Shown here piece after piece: positions 38,532-47,991 of a stretch of DNA of 52,988 nucleotides. Each line of letters begins with the position of its first letter. Within the stretch, counting starts at the first letter, position 1. The notes under the pieces are model-generated. The model saw only the letters and a list, made by a program, of their open reading frames with translations, was not told the origin of the DNA and did no database searches. The translations under genes and the position numbers were made by a program. Origin of the DNA: Xenorhabdus yunnanensis (GTDB lineage Bacteria; Pseudomonadota; Gammaproteobacteria; Enterobacterales; Enterobacteriaceae); the NCBI RefSeq assembly GCF_028598805.1, contig NZ_JAQRFI010000033.1, forward strand, positions 1-52,988, given 5' to 3'.

Positions 38532-41500
38532 ATGAGGTACTCATATATGGACTCGTATATTAGTAAAAAGTTCGTTAGGTTTTTAGTATTTATATATTCG
38601 ATAGTTATATTTCCACTCACATCATTGAGTGCATTTGCTGTGGGTGGGGAAAAACATGAACATCAATCGCAAAAAAGATTCTTAGAAAATCAGGAGAATG
38701 AAAATAATCTCAATGATAATGACAAGGGAAATGAAACCGCGGGTTTGATTGCCAGAAATATTCAAACGGTTAGCAATGTGTTGTCATCATCACCGTCTGA
38801 GCTTACTGAGCAAGCTAAATCTTATGCGCTGGGGAAAATAAATAGCACGGTAAACGGTGAAGCGCAAAAGTGGCTATCACAATTTGGTACAGCCAAAATT
38901 AATTTTTCTATGGATAGAAAAGGGAAATTAGATAACGGATCTTTGGATTTATTGTTACCACTTTACGATAACAAATCCGATTGGCTATTTTTCTCACAGT
39001 TGGGCTATCGCAATAAAGACAGCCGACATACTCTGAATTTAGGATTTGGTGGGCGTTATTTTACTCCAAGCTGGATGTATGGATTAAATTCTTTCTATGA
39101 CTTTGACGTCACGGGTAATAATAAACGTATCGGTTTAGGGGGTGAGGCATGGACAGACTATGCCAAGTTCTCTGCTAATACGTATTGGCGTGTGAGTGAC
39201 TGGCATGATTCACCGCACGAAAAAGGATGGGAAGAACGCCCTGCCAACGGCTTTGATATCAATGGTGAATTCTTCCTGCCTGTTTATCCGAATATTGGCG
39301 GTAAGTTAGCCTATGAACAGTATTTTGGCGATCAGGTCGCTTTGTTCAATCGTGATACCAAGCAGAAAGACCCGAGTCTGGCCCGATTTGGGGTGAACTA
39401 TACACCTGTTCCATTGGTGACCATGGGAGTCGATTATAAACTCGGCAGCGGTGGGCACAGTGAAACTCTGTTCCAAACCAACCTTAATTACCGATTCGGC
39501 GTACCGTTTGAAGCTCAGCTATCATCAGATAACGTTGCATCTATGCGTACATTGGCAGGCAGCCGCCACGATTTGGTGGAAAGAAATAACCAGATTGTTC
39601 TTGATTACCGTAAGAAAGGTGAAAAAGAAGTGCTGCTGAATATTCAGCAACAGAATATCACGGGATATAGCTATCAAAGATGGGCTCCGATACATGCCAC
39701 TGTCACACCTAAGGACGCGAAACTGAAATGGCAGCCAGATGATTTATTCAGTGAGAACAACGGAGGGATCACTGAAAATATGAACCCTATCGGGCTGACA
39801 CTGCCAAAATATAACCCTAAAACTGATAATACCTATGTGCTCAGTTTTACGGCGGAAGACAGCAGTGGCAACAAATCTAAACCCAGTGATATAAACGTCA
39901 AAGTTGAGCCTTTTGTCTTAAAAGAAGATGTGACGAAAGAGGTGGTTAAAAGCGGCAAGCCTGGTGAAGTGGCCTACAAATTGCTGGCGACCATCACTTA
40001 CGGTACAAAAGATAATGACCCCCTTACTAAACTGAAAATGAGTAAGTTGGAGTGGTCTGTAAATGAGCCTAACACTGACAAAGTGAAATGGGTGCAAAGT
40101 GACACAACGAATGACAAAGGGCAGTTAGAGGCAACGGTAAGCAGTGACCAACCACTTAAGAACGTGGAGGTTTACCTGACAATGGACGGAATGCCTCAAG
40201 CAAAAGTCATCAATGATCTTGATTTCGCTAAGGTAGTTGAATCTGAGTATACAGTTAAGATTGAAACGAAAGAGAAAAGCCCACTGGAGGCTAATAAAAA
40301 CAGTGGTTACATCTTTATCGCAACTGTAACCGACGCAGCCGGTCACCTTCTGAAAGAGAAAGATGTGACGGTTGAGTGGAGCGTTAAGAATGACCTTCCG
40401 CCGGGTGTGAAATGGCTAAATGAGAAAAAAACTGATAAAACGGATGAAAATGGTCAAATATCAGCGACTTTAGTCAGTGAGAAAGCGGCAACAGGTATCA
40501 TTGCTGGGGTGTCAATAGATGGTGCTAAACCAGTATATATGACTGATCCTGTAGCGTTCGAGGAAAAGAACCCTTTAACAAAAGACATTACCTGGACAGG
40601 AGCGCAGGAATATGAGGCCGTGAGAGATAAGCAGCGTGTGGTTACTGTTAACATCCCGGATATTACTAAGTTTAATCCAAATTACACTTATAATATAAAC
40701 TTCGACAAGGACAAGTACCCTGGCCTCAAGAGTGTCATAGTATCGGCCCCTGCCACTCTTAAGAATAAGATAACTTTCACTTTTGAAAGTACCCAAATAA
40801 CCGAACCAGGCACTATAGAGCTTACCCTCACAGAGCTGGGCTCTAATAAGAAAATCAACATTTCGTCACCTCCGATATCTTTTAAAGCAGGACTTAATAA
40901 GATTCAAGTTAGTAAGTTCGAAGAAGTGGATGGGGCTAAAAGATATAAGGCGAATGGGAATGATAAGGTTAAGTTGAAGATAAATGTTAATTATTCAGCT
41001 GGTGATCCGGCAAAAAATCTCAGCATTGATCCTAGCAAAATTGAGTGGTCGACTAACGTCGTCGAGGAGCTTAAAGATAAATACACGTTCACACCTGAAT
41101 CGCCAACAACAACTGGCAATGGGGAGCTGTATGTCTACATGACATCTAAAGTAAGTATTAGGGATGAGAATGGGATTGGCATTAAGCCGAAAATTAAATT
41201 ACCCACAAGTGAGGCAGGTGGTGGTCAGGAAGTCGGCCTGAGTGATAATGGTAGTATAATATTTGATCCAGTTCCGAAACTTGCGCAGCTTCGAGTGTTT
41301 AATAAAGATGATCCCAATAAAGATAATCCCACAACTCAGCATACTTATGGAATCAATGAACATGGACCTAGTAATGTTTTCAACTCGCTACAGGCATATT
41401 TACTTGATGGGAGCGGCAAGCGCCTGCCAGCTAATAGTTCGGATTTTGAAGTTACCTATACAGATGATGAAAAAGCTTCTTTCAGTAAGCATTTCATAGA

Positions 41501-41990
41501 TAAGGATAGTGGCTTAATTTCTTTCAATACCGTACCTTCAGAGAAGTTACAGTACGAAGTACTGCACGATAGGACGTTCAAGGCAACGGTAAGGAATACG
41601 ACGACATTCGAGAATATCGAGTACGAATACTATTGGAAGCCTGTTAATTGGTTCCTGCTGATGGGATATCCAGATTCGGCAATAGCTCAGGATTCTAGGC
41701 GTCATTGCACTGAATCGGGGATTAAGGAAGTACATAAGCTTGATGTATGGAACTATGATGGTAGAGGAGGTAGCAAAGCTCTATTAACTGAATTCGGCGG
41801 GAACGTGGTGAAGTTGGGTTTCTTTACAGTTCCAATAAAAACCTCATACAGTACTGATAACAGTATCATAACTGTTCTGAACGCAGATTCAAATAAATTT
41901 GAACCACTCGATCTTTCAGACGTCAATAATGATAAAATAAATAAGAATACATCCGCTTCAGTTGTTTGTTTAATAGATAATAGGTACTGA
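38532..41990 (+). CDS. Inverse autotransporter, intimin/invasin-type outer-membrane adhesin
   Basis: This is a surface protein of about 1150 residues. The N-terminus has a long signal peptide (FVRFLVFIYSIVIFPLTSLS, ending near AFA). Next comes a linker, then the intimin-type beta-barrel (about residues 100-380), with GTAKINFSMD, LNLGFGGRYF, YGLNSFYDFDVTGNNKRIGL and YEQYFGDQVALF as family signatures. A plug-like EAQLSSDNVASMRTLAG and GSRHDLVERNNQIVLDY follow, then several Ig-like (Big_1/BID) repeats, each with an LEWSV or VEWSV core. The final 100 residues hold two cysteines (RRHCTESG and VVCLID), as in lectin-like tips of intimins. No LysM domain is visible. ATG 38547 is an alternative start with GAGG nine bases upstream. 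Adhesion to host cells is inferred. Confidence 0.92.
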   Translation: MRYSYMDSYISKKFVRFLVFIYSIVIFPLTSLSAFAVGGEKHEHQSQKRFLENQENENNLNDNDKGNETAGLIARNIQTVSNVLSSSPSELTEQAKSYALGKINSTVNGEAQKWLSQFGTAKINFSMDRKGKLDNGSLDLLLPLYDNKSDWLFFSQLGYRNKDSRHTLNLGFGGRYFTPSWMYGLNSFYDFDVTGNNKRIGLGGEAWTDYAKFSANTYWRVSDWHDSPHEKGWEERPANGFDINGEFFLPVYPNIGGKLAYEQYFGDQVALFNRDTKQKDPSLARFGVNYTPVPLVTMGVDYKLGSGGHSETLFQTNLNYRFGVPFEAQLSSDNVASMRTLAGSRHDLVERNNQIVLDYRKKGEKEVLLNIQQQNITGYSYQRWAPIHATVTPKDAKLKWQPDDLFSENNGGITENMNPIGLTLPKYNPKTDNTYVLSFTAEDSSGNKSKPSDINVKVEPFVLKEDVTKEVVKSGKPGEVAYKLLATITYGTKDNDPLTKLKMSKLEWSVNEPNTDKVKWVQSDTTNDKGQLEATVSSDQPLKNVEVYLTMDGMPQAKVINDLDFAKVVESEYTVKIETKEKSPLEANKNSGYIFIATVTDAAGHLLKEKDVTVEWSVKNDLPPGVKWLNEKKTDKTDENGQISATLVSEKAATGIIAGVSIDGAKPVYMTDPVAFEEKNPLTKDITWTGAQEYEAVRDKQRVVTVNIPDITKFNPNYTYNINFDKDKYPGLKSVIVSAPATLKNKITFTFESTQITEPGTIELTLTELGSNKKINISSPPISFKAGLNKIQVSKFEEVDGAKRYKANGNDKVKLKINVNYSAGDPAKNLSIDPSKIEWSTNVVEELKDKYTFTPESPTTTGNGELYVYMTSKVSIRDENGIGIKPKIKLPTSEAGGGQEVGLSDNGSIIFDPVPKLAQLRVFNKDDPNKDNPTTQHTYGINEHGPSNVFNSLQAYLLDGSGKRLPANSSDFEVTYTDDEKASFSKHFIDKDSGLISFNTVPSEKLQYEVLHDRTFKATVRNTTTFENIEYEYYWKPVNWFLLMGYPDSAIAQDSRRHCTESGIKEVHKLDVWNYDGRGGSKALLTEFGGNVVKLGFFTVPIKTSYSTDNSIITVLNADSNKFEPLDLSDVNNDKINKNTSASVVCLIDNRY

Positions 41991-42006
41991 ATCAATTTAT
42001 AGTAAT

Positions 42007-42041
42007 AAAAACACAGGCTCAATATTGAGCCTGTGTTTTTT
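42007..42041 (+). terminator. Strong terminator after the adhesin gene
   Basis: ACACAGGCTCAAT (42011-42023) and ATTGAGCCTGTGT (42024-42036) are a perfect 13-bp inverted repeat flanked by an A-run and a T-run. It is 20 bases past the adhesin stop. Confidence 0.92.
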
Positions 42042-43103
42042 GATGAGTGATAATGTTTTTATTTGATTTTTTATAATGATTAAATGAAGAATGTCTGGTA
42101 ATACGCTAACGGATAAATAATTTGAGAGTAGGGAAATCCAAGAAACTCTAATCCGGTTAATTCATTAACGTGAAATTATCCTTGGGTACATAAATTTCAG
42201 CACAGTTGCTTCACAAAATCTCATACCAATACAGAATATTCCGATATCAAAAAGCTTCATGATTTGGAATAAGATTAGATAAATTTTATCAATGACAACA
42301 CACTAAAAACCTGCCATTACACGTATTGTTATTTATCAATACTATATTTATGAGTGAATTTTATACTCGTTTTATGATGGTGAAAATCATTATTATTATA
42401 TTTGATATGGTATTTTTAATTAAAGTAAGTCATTGTTAACGCGTAATAAGAGTAGGTTTTAAAATAGCCATAAAAGTAAAGATTTGATCAAGGGGGAATA
42501 ATAAAATGGATGTGAATTATCTGCTATTTATTTCACTATACGAGTAAGTCAGCTATATATGCTTTTCTTTGTATCTAAGAATTAAATTATTCACACAATA
42601 GTTTCTTAGTATGATATTTTAACTTTTATGGTTTTTTGGTATTTCCATCGATGGGTTACTAATAAATGAAAGTTATCAATTGATAACTTGTTGTTCATTA
42701 TTTTTTCTTGGTGGTAGCCCTAGTTTTAGGACATATAACATAGCCAGCAGTAGGTTTATTTTAATGAAGGGAGATTTGTATACCCGATAAATTTCAGGTT
42801 ATATCGTAGCCAACAGAGAAGTAACTTGGAAGATGAAGGGTATAAATGTGGATAACAAGAGGTCATTTTAATCTTTATTATAAAATGTAAACTTTGTGTT
42901 AGTTACATTTGGTATTATTTCTTTACGCAATTAACGCGTAATAATAAATCTTTTGCTTATTGTACCCTTATTAACTAACATTTTGTTAATTAACATTTTG
43001 ACAGTTGACCAGATAAAACCTTTGGCAAAACGTTAAGTTAAAATGCTATCACCATGAATCTGTAATGTTTTGTAGTTATTTAACAATCATTGGGCGAAAG
43101 AAC
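42042..43103. other. Gene-free AT-rich stretch of about 1 kb before the LysR gene
   Basis: Stops are frequent in every frame and no protein looks real. It contains an ERIC-like short palindrome (42779-42844) and a DnaA-box match TGTGGATAA at 42847-42855. TTGACA at 42998 is a possible -35 box for the LysR gene, without a convincing -10. Confidence 0.6.
42779..42844. repeat. Short ERIC-like palindrome (66 bases)
   Basis: TATACCC at the left and GGGTATA at the right close the element. The right arm, read in reverse complement, is TATACCCTTCATCTTCCAAG, nearly the left arm of the full ERIC copy at 37120. The ERIC core is missing. Confidence 0.65.
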
Positions 43104-43994
43104 ATGGATATACGCAATCTTGAAGCTTTTATCGTTTTGGCTGAGACTCTTAATTATCATAAGGCTTCAGAGAGGCTTTATCTTTCTCAGCCTGCCTTGA
43201 CGAAGAAAATACACGGGTTGGAAGATATTCTTGGTGCTTCACTATTTACAAGGGGGCCAAATGGAACAAGATTGACAGATTTTGGGCATAAGACACTGGA
43301 AAATGCCAGAAAGTTCTTAACACACTATGAACGCTTCAAAAGTCAGGTTCATTTTGATTCAAAAGAAGATTTGGTCAGGCATTTATATGTTGGCTCATGT
43401 TTCCCTATCCATAACTATTCTCAAATAGAGAAACAGATTGCGGGGAATAAAGGAAATGTTGTATTAGCGTTGGTGACCGGGCTGTCTGTTGAACAGCAGA
43501 TAAGTTTATTGAATGCAGGAATGTTACATGTTGCTGTGATACCTATGGCATTTATTGCGCAGTTAGAGCCTAAAAAGACGTTTACAGAAAGGTTAGTTTT
43601 TATCTTTAGAAAAAAGAGTAACTTGATATCTAAGTTCAGGATAGCTTTTAGTAAATATGGCAATGGGATTGCTCCGGAAAATTCATCAGAAAAAAATGAG
43701 GTAATTGAGTTAACGAATTGCCTTAATGTTTTTCCTATTTATACCGGTGAAAATATGAATTTGTTATTAAAGACAAATGATATCATGTTGATAATTGAGA
43801 TGGTGACAAAAAATAATTCTTATACCTTTGTTCCTGAACGAATTATTAGTTCGATTCCTGATTATTATATGAATTTGTTGGAAATTGTTGAAACAGATAA
43901 AAAAATTGATCTCGGTGTGGTTTGGGGAAAATCAATAGACGACCATCTGCTTGACGATGCAGAAAGTTTTTCTACGTTGGTTGCTAGTGTATAA
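43104..43994 (+). CDS. LysR-family transcriptional regulator
   Basis: The protein has 296 residues from ATG 43104. The N-terminal winged helix, MDIRNLEAFIVLAETLNYHK then ASERLYLSQPALTKKIHGLE, is a textbook LysR HTH. The effector domain (from about 90) is diverged and I cannot assign a ligand. The frame extends 13 codons upstream without a better start. The gene is AT-rich and stands alone, about 1.1 kb after the adhesin and in the same direction. It may regulate the adhesin or the genes after it, but nothing in the sequence proves that. Confidence 0.85.
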   Translation: MDIRNLEAFIVLAETLNYHKASERLYLSQPALTKKIHGLEDILGASLFTRGPNGTRLTDFGHKTLENARKFLTHYERFKSQVHFDSKEDLVRHLYVGSCFPIHNYSQIEKQIAGNKGNVVLALVTGLSVEQQISLLNAGMLHVAVIPMAFIAQLEPKKTFTERLVFIFRKKSNLISKFRIAFSKYGNGIAPENSSEKNEVIELTNCLNVFPIYTGENMNLLLKTNDIMLIIEMVTKNNSYTFVPERIISSIPDYYMNLLEIVETDKKIDLGVVWGKSIDDHLLDDAESFSTLVASV

Positions 43995-44064
43995 GTCAGA
44001 AAATTACTGCTGTTTTCCTTAGGATATTTGTTATTTAATCCCTATATTATTATGGAGATTAAGG

Positions 44065-44148
44065 TATATACCCTTCGTCTTTTAAGTTGCTCCGTTGTTG
44101 GCGGCGCTCCCTTGCCGCCGCGACGCATCTTGAAATCCATTGGGTATA
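44065..44148. repeat. Internally deleted ERIC element (84 bases)
   Basis: It starts TATATACCCTTCGTCTTTTA and ends CTTGAAATCCATTGGGTATA, the same ends as the full copy at 37120. TTGCCGCCGCGACGCATC is shared, but the central hairpin is missing. Confidence 0.85.
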
Positions 44149-44203
44149 AATTATAAAGAAAATTTGTCAGTAAGGAGTGCAAAATGAGAACGTATATACC
44201 CGC

Positions 44204-44510
44204 TTAACTTGAAGATGCCGGTTTCAGGATTTGAAAATTATCATTTAATCGGCAAACGAATGCTTTCGCTTTTTCTCGGAGTGTGACATTAAAAAAGCGA
44301 TGAATGGCTTCACGGAAAACCTTTGGCTCCACAAAATAAACATGGTGACGAACCTGCTCATTTATGAACTTCCATAATCAGTTCAATCGAATTCAGGTTG
44401 GGATTGGAAGAGGGCAGATAATGCAACTCAATGTTCAGGATATAAGCCATATCCTTGTAGCTGAAGCGCTGTCGGTGGAGCCATTTTGTCATACCAGTCA
44501 GCGAGAAAGT
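44204..44510 (-). pseudogene. IS630-family transposase relic with a large internal deletion and frameshift
   Basis: On the minus strand SLTGMTKWLHRQRFSYK (about 44500-44453), part of the N-terminal HTH region of IS630 transposases, runs almost directly into LHYLPSSNPNLNSIELI, the segment with the last catalytic glutamate. About 150 residues in between are missing. After VHK a one-base shift is needed to continue NEQVRHHVYFVEPKVFREAI, HRFFNVTL and CRLNDNFQILKPASSS to the stop at 44204-44206. It therefore cannot make an active transposase. Its presence beside an ERIC copy marks this end of the island as a recombination-prone site. Confidence 0.85.
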
Positions 44511-45019
44511 TATCGACTATTATATATGTATTGGTCGTGTGCGTGATTCACTGAGTTGTAAATTCGAAGTTTGCTGCTGATAAATGCCATGTCAGCCATT
44601 AGCCAGATGATAACTATTGTCTGAAAACGGAGAATATGGGTTTATCTATGGGGTTCGGGGGTTGACCATATCACCCAAAAACCAACTTAACATGTTTATT
44701 TAACAGAAATATAAGATAATGACCGACTCCGATCAGTTAGCCAGCTTAACTGAATTACTTGAATTTGTTCCGATATCGAGAATTTTAACTACTGCATTTT
44801 TTGCAGGAGTTGGATTGTAAATTCAAAGTCTTATTAACCATATAATCTTTAATAACCAACTTTATTTATCTTTTATTAATATTTTATCCGAAATAAATCG
44901 GTTCTGGTTTTAATTCCGTTTAGTTGAGTATCTATATAATGCTTAATATTGCACCAGAGTAATTCTAATTCTGTTGTGAGGATAACTAAAACCAACTTAT
45001 TTATATTGAGGATATTCTT
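44511..45019. other. Gap with one short open frame before the exported-protein gene
   Basis: A 33-codon frame, ATG 44719 to TAA 44818-44820, reads MTDSDQLASLTELLEFV and then a hydrophobic end (ILTTAFFAGVGL). It has no clear ribosome site and no family I recognise. The rest is AT-rich and must contain the promoter of the exported-protein gene at 45020. Confidence 0.4.
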
Positions 45020-45436
45020 ATGAAACGATTTGCAAAAGTTTTATTTAGCCTTGTATTAATATCACTTCCTTTTTCTGGACACAGCTTCCAAGCGTCAGAT
45101 ACGGCGACAAACACGCATCAAATCTCACTCACTAAAGTGGGCTGGTTTGGCGATTCAAGTGATCTTAAGCACTTTTATCCATCCTACAAAGATGCGCCAA
45201 ACTATCCGAAAGGATTTAAGAATGCTAAAAATGGAATAACTAGGAATTCTATTAAAGATAAGGTTTTATTGCATGATTTAAGAAAAGAAAAAAAAGGAAA
45301 ATGGTTTAAAGTCTATCGCGATGGCGTGGTTGACGGAAAAAAAGTATCTCTTCATTATTTTGCCCATCAAAGTGGTAGTCCGGTATTTGATGTAAAATTT
45401 TATTATCGCTGGAGTAATCAAAATAGTCGGATTTAA
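45020..45436 (+). CDS. Small exported protein of unknown function, candidate secreted toxin
   Basis: This 138-residue protein has a clear signal peptide (MKRFAKVLFSLVLISLPFSG, cut near HSF). The mature part is about 115 residues, basic and rich in lysine, tyrosine, tryptophan and histidine. It includes VGWFGDSSDL, KVLLHDLRKEKKGKWFKVYR and SLHYFAHQSGSPVFDVKFYY. It contains no cysteine. GAGGATATTCTT lies before ATG 45020. I do not recognise a family. The basic, aromatic, compact C-terminus resembles in style the toxic tips of polymorphic toxins, and a small acidic cytoplasmic protein follows 75 bases later. Toxin function is an inference from this layout, not a match. A host-directed effector is the main alternative. 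Confidence 0.65.
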   Translation: MKRFAKVLFSLVLISLPFSGHSFQASDTATNTHQISLTKVGWFGDSSDLKHFYPSYKDAPNYPKGFKNAKNGITRNSIKDKVLLHDLRKEKKGKWFKVYRDGVVDGKKVSLHYFAHQSGSPVFDVKFYYRWSNQNSRI

Positions 45437-45511
45437 TTATAATTAAATTTGGGGTTACCATATTTTCATGATAAAAAATGAATATCTATTGGATGAATTG
45501 GAGTAGCAATC

Positions 45512-45877
45512 ATGGATTTTAATTATCGTATTCAAGATAAACACGCAGGTAAATTTGTTAGCTTTGTAATCTTAGGAGTACTGTACTCCCTTGATAAAGA
45601 ACTCATATCTATTGAGGAGGCAGAAGGATTTATATTCATGCCTTACATTGCCAAGTTATTGAAGAAAACAAAAGTATCTGATGCATTAAGTGATGTTGAT
45701 GCATTAGTTGAGATTATTGAAACAGGATGTCAACTTGAAGATATAGAAAGTATACGCCCCGCTTTTCTATCAGAATCTATTAATGCATTGATAGAAGAGA
45801 CGTTATCAGTTATCAAAAATAGCAAAGAAGTTGGAAGATTAGTAAACAAAGAAGTTAACGTACTCAATCGAAAGTAA
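45512..45877 (+). CDS. Small cytoplasmic acidic protein, candidate immunity partner (DUF3969-like)
   Basis: The protein has 121 residues, no signal peptide, and is acidic and helix-rich. LGVLYSLDKELISIEEAEGF, MPYIAKLLKK and LVEIIETGCQLEDIESIRPA give the pattern ISxxEAE...LL...xIExGxxLEDIESxxP, which I associate with DUF3969 proteins, often small partners in toxin-immunity loci. That match is from memory. GGAG is placed nine bases before ATG 45512. It follows the exported protein by 75 bases on the same strand, the usual order of toxin then immunity gene. The opposite charge of the two proteins fits binding. Direct evidence is lacking. Confidence 0.6.
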   Translation: MDFNYRIQDKHAGKFVSFVILGVLYSLDKELISIEEAEGFIFMPYIAKLLKKTKVSDALSDVDALVEIIETGCQLEDIESIRPAFLSESINALIEETLSVIKNSKEVGRLVNKEVNVLNRK

Positions 45878-45986
45878 GCTAGCGGCCTGTAATGTATCAA
45901 CTTAAATGTATTAGCTCAAACACGATCGACAGTCACCCGTTTTGTTTTGTCATTTCAAAGCGGGTGACATCATTTGCAAAATTAAT

Positions 45987-47948
45987 TTATTGGCTGGCAT
46001 TAAATGCTTCGGCCATTTGCTCGATTTGTTCCTGAATATTCAACCATTCCATTTCAATATCTTCGAGCCTGGACTTTGTTTGTGTCTGCTGATGAAGGCA
46101 TTCGGTTAATTCAGCCTTACGATGATTTTCGTAAAGCGTATTATCTGATAGTTCTTCTTCTAAACCCGCCAATTCAGTACTCAATTTTTCCATTTGTTTT
46201 TCAAGAGCTGTAAGTTGCTTACGTAGTGGTTGAGTCTGATTGCGAAATTCAGCTTCACGCCGTTTTTGATCTTTACGCTCTTGGGCACTGTAATTTTGTG
46301 TACTGTTGTTTGATTCATTGGTGTTTGACGCATTGCTATCTGTTCGTTCTTTTTCTTGGCTGTCACGCACTTGCTGGCGTTGTAGCTCGGTCAGCCATTG
46401 CTGGTAATCTTCTAAATCACCTTTGAACGCTTCTACTTTGCCATCATGTACCAGATACAGTTCATCTGTGGTAGAACGCAGTAAATGCCTGTCATGCGAT
46501 ACGACGACCAGAGCACCTTCGAAATCAATAAGTGCTTCAGTCAGTGCTTGCCTCATGTCCAGATCAAGGTGGTTGGTCGGTTCGTCGAGCAGCAGGAGAT
46601 TAGGGCGCTGCCAGACAACCAGAGCCAGTACTAATCGGGCTTTTTCTCCACCGGAAAAACGTCCGCTCGGATCGGTGACTTGATCGCCTTTAAAACCAAA
46701 TCCACCCAGATAATCCCGCAGTTGTTGTTCCATCTCTTGTGGCGCTATTCGGACTAAATGCTGTAATGGCGATTCATCTGCCCGCAGGTATTCCAACTGG
46801 TGCTGTGCGAAGTAGCCCAGTTTAATCCCTTTCGATAAAGCGATTTTTCCTTGCTGGGGTGCAAGCTCATCGGCCAGCAATTTGATCAACGTGGATTTAC
46901 CCGCGCCATTGCGACCTAACAAACCGATTCGTGAACCCGGTACCAGATTTAATTTGATCGAATTCAATACAGTTTTTTCACCATAACCTGCACTGACTTC
47001 TTCCATGCTCAGTAGCGGATTTGGCAGGTTGTCCGGTTGGCGGAAACTGAAATGAAAAGGATTATCGACATGGGCGGGAGCGATAAGCTCCATGCGTTCC
47101 AGCATTTTGATGCGGCTTTGAGCCTGTTTAGCCTTAGAGGCTTTGGCACGAAAACGATCAATGTAGCTCTGCAAATGTGCCACTTTTTCCTGTTGGCTTT
47201 GGTATAGCGCTTGTTGCTGGGCGAGCTTGGCGGCGCGTTGCCGTTCGAAGGAGGAATAGTTGCCGGTATATTCGAATAGATTCAGTTGTTCAATGTGCAG
47301 AATCTTATCAATGATCGGATCGAGGAAATCGCGGTCGTGGGAAATTAGGATCAAGGTGCCGGTATAATTTTTCAGCCATTTTTCGAGCCAGATAACGGCA
47401 TCCAGATCAAGGTGGTTGGTCGGTTCGTCGAGCAATAGCAGGTCAGAACGACAAATCAGCGCTTGTGCCAGGTTGAGGCGCATGCGCCAGCCACCGGAAA
47501 ATGAACGTACAGGGAGTTCTAGCTGAGCTTGGGAAAAACCCAATCCGTGCAGCAAGCTGGCTGCTCGTGCGCGGATTGTCCATGCCTGAATGGTATCAAG
47601 CAAGCCATGAAGATGAGCAATGGCGTGCCCATCATTTTGTTCGTTGGCTATTTTTAGTTTTTGTTCCAGTTGCCGGAATTCGCGGTCACCATCAATTACG
47701 TATTCCAGCGCCGATGTCTCCAGAGCTGGCGTTTCCTGATTCACCCAAGCCAAAGCCCAGTTGTTGGGAAATGTCACGGAACCATTTTCGGCCTGAAGTT
47801 CATCCTTTAGTAATGCGAGTAGGGTCGACTTACCACAGCCATTTTTGCCCACTAATCCGACTTTCTGTCCGGGATTAATGGTTGCGCTGGCATTGTCCAG
47901 CAGGACGCGAATGCCACGACGGATTTGCAGTGAAGAGAAAAGAATCAT
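45987..47948 (-). CDS. yheS: ABC-F ATPase YheS
   Basis: YheS is a cytoplasmic ABC-F protein, a class that acts on ribosomes rather than in membranes. It has two ABC domains: GLVGKNGCGKSTLLALL near the N-terminus with FSGGWRMRLNLAQAL and LLLDEPTNHLDLDAV, and [17 protein letters not shown] in the second half with FSGGEKARLVLALV. The charged inter-domain linker (AKLAQQQALYQSQQEKV, KASKAKQAQSRIKML) and a C-terminal coiled coil of about 110 residues are as in E. coli YheS. Membrane segments are absent. At 653 residues it is a little longer than E. coli. It diverges from kefG, as in E. coli. Confidence 0.95.
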   Translation of the reverse strand: MILFSSLQIRRGIRVLLDNASATINPGQKVGLVGKNGCGKSTLLALLKDELQAENGSVTFPNNWALAWVNQETPALETSALEYVIDGDREFRQLEQKLKIANEQNDGHAIAHLHGLLDTIQAWTIRARAASLLHGLGFSQAQLELPVRSFSGGWRMRLNLAQALICRSDLLLLDEPTNHLDLDAVIWLEKWLKNYTGTLILISHDRDFLDPIIDKILHIEQLNLFEYTGNYSSFERQRAAKLAQQQALYQSQQEKVAHLQSYIDRFRAKASKAKQAQSRIKMLERMELIAPAHVDNPFHFSFRQPDNLPNPLLSMEEVSAGYGEKTVLNSIKLNLVPGSRIGLLGRNGAGKSTLIKLLADELAPQQGKIALSKGIKLGYFAQHQLEYLRADESPLQHLVRIAPQEMEQQLRDYLGGFGFKGDQVTDPSGRFSGGEKARLVLALVVWQRPNLLLLDEPTNHLDLDMRQALTEALIDFEGALVVVSHDRHLLRSTTDELYLVHDGKVEAFKGDLEDYQQWLTELQRQQVRDSQEKERTDSNASNTNESNNSTQNYSAQERKDQKRREAEFRNQTQPLRKQLTALEKQMEKLSTELAGLEEELSDNTLYENHRKAELTECLHQQTQTKSRLEDIEMEWLNIQEQIEQMAEAFNASQ

Positions 47949-47991
47949 AGATGTTGTCTATATATAGTATGTTGAGTTAATAATTAGGTTG

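Noticed and set aside
42847..42855. DnaA-box match as part of a replication origin
   Set aside because: A single perfect 9-mer in AT-rich DNA without neighbouring boxes, GATC clusters or origin genes is expected by chance.
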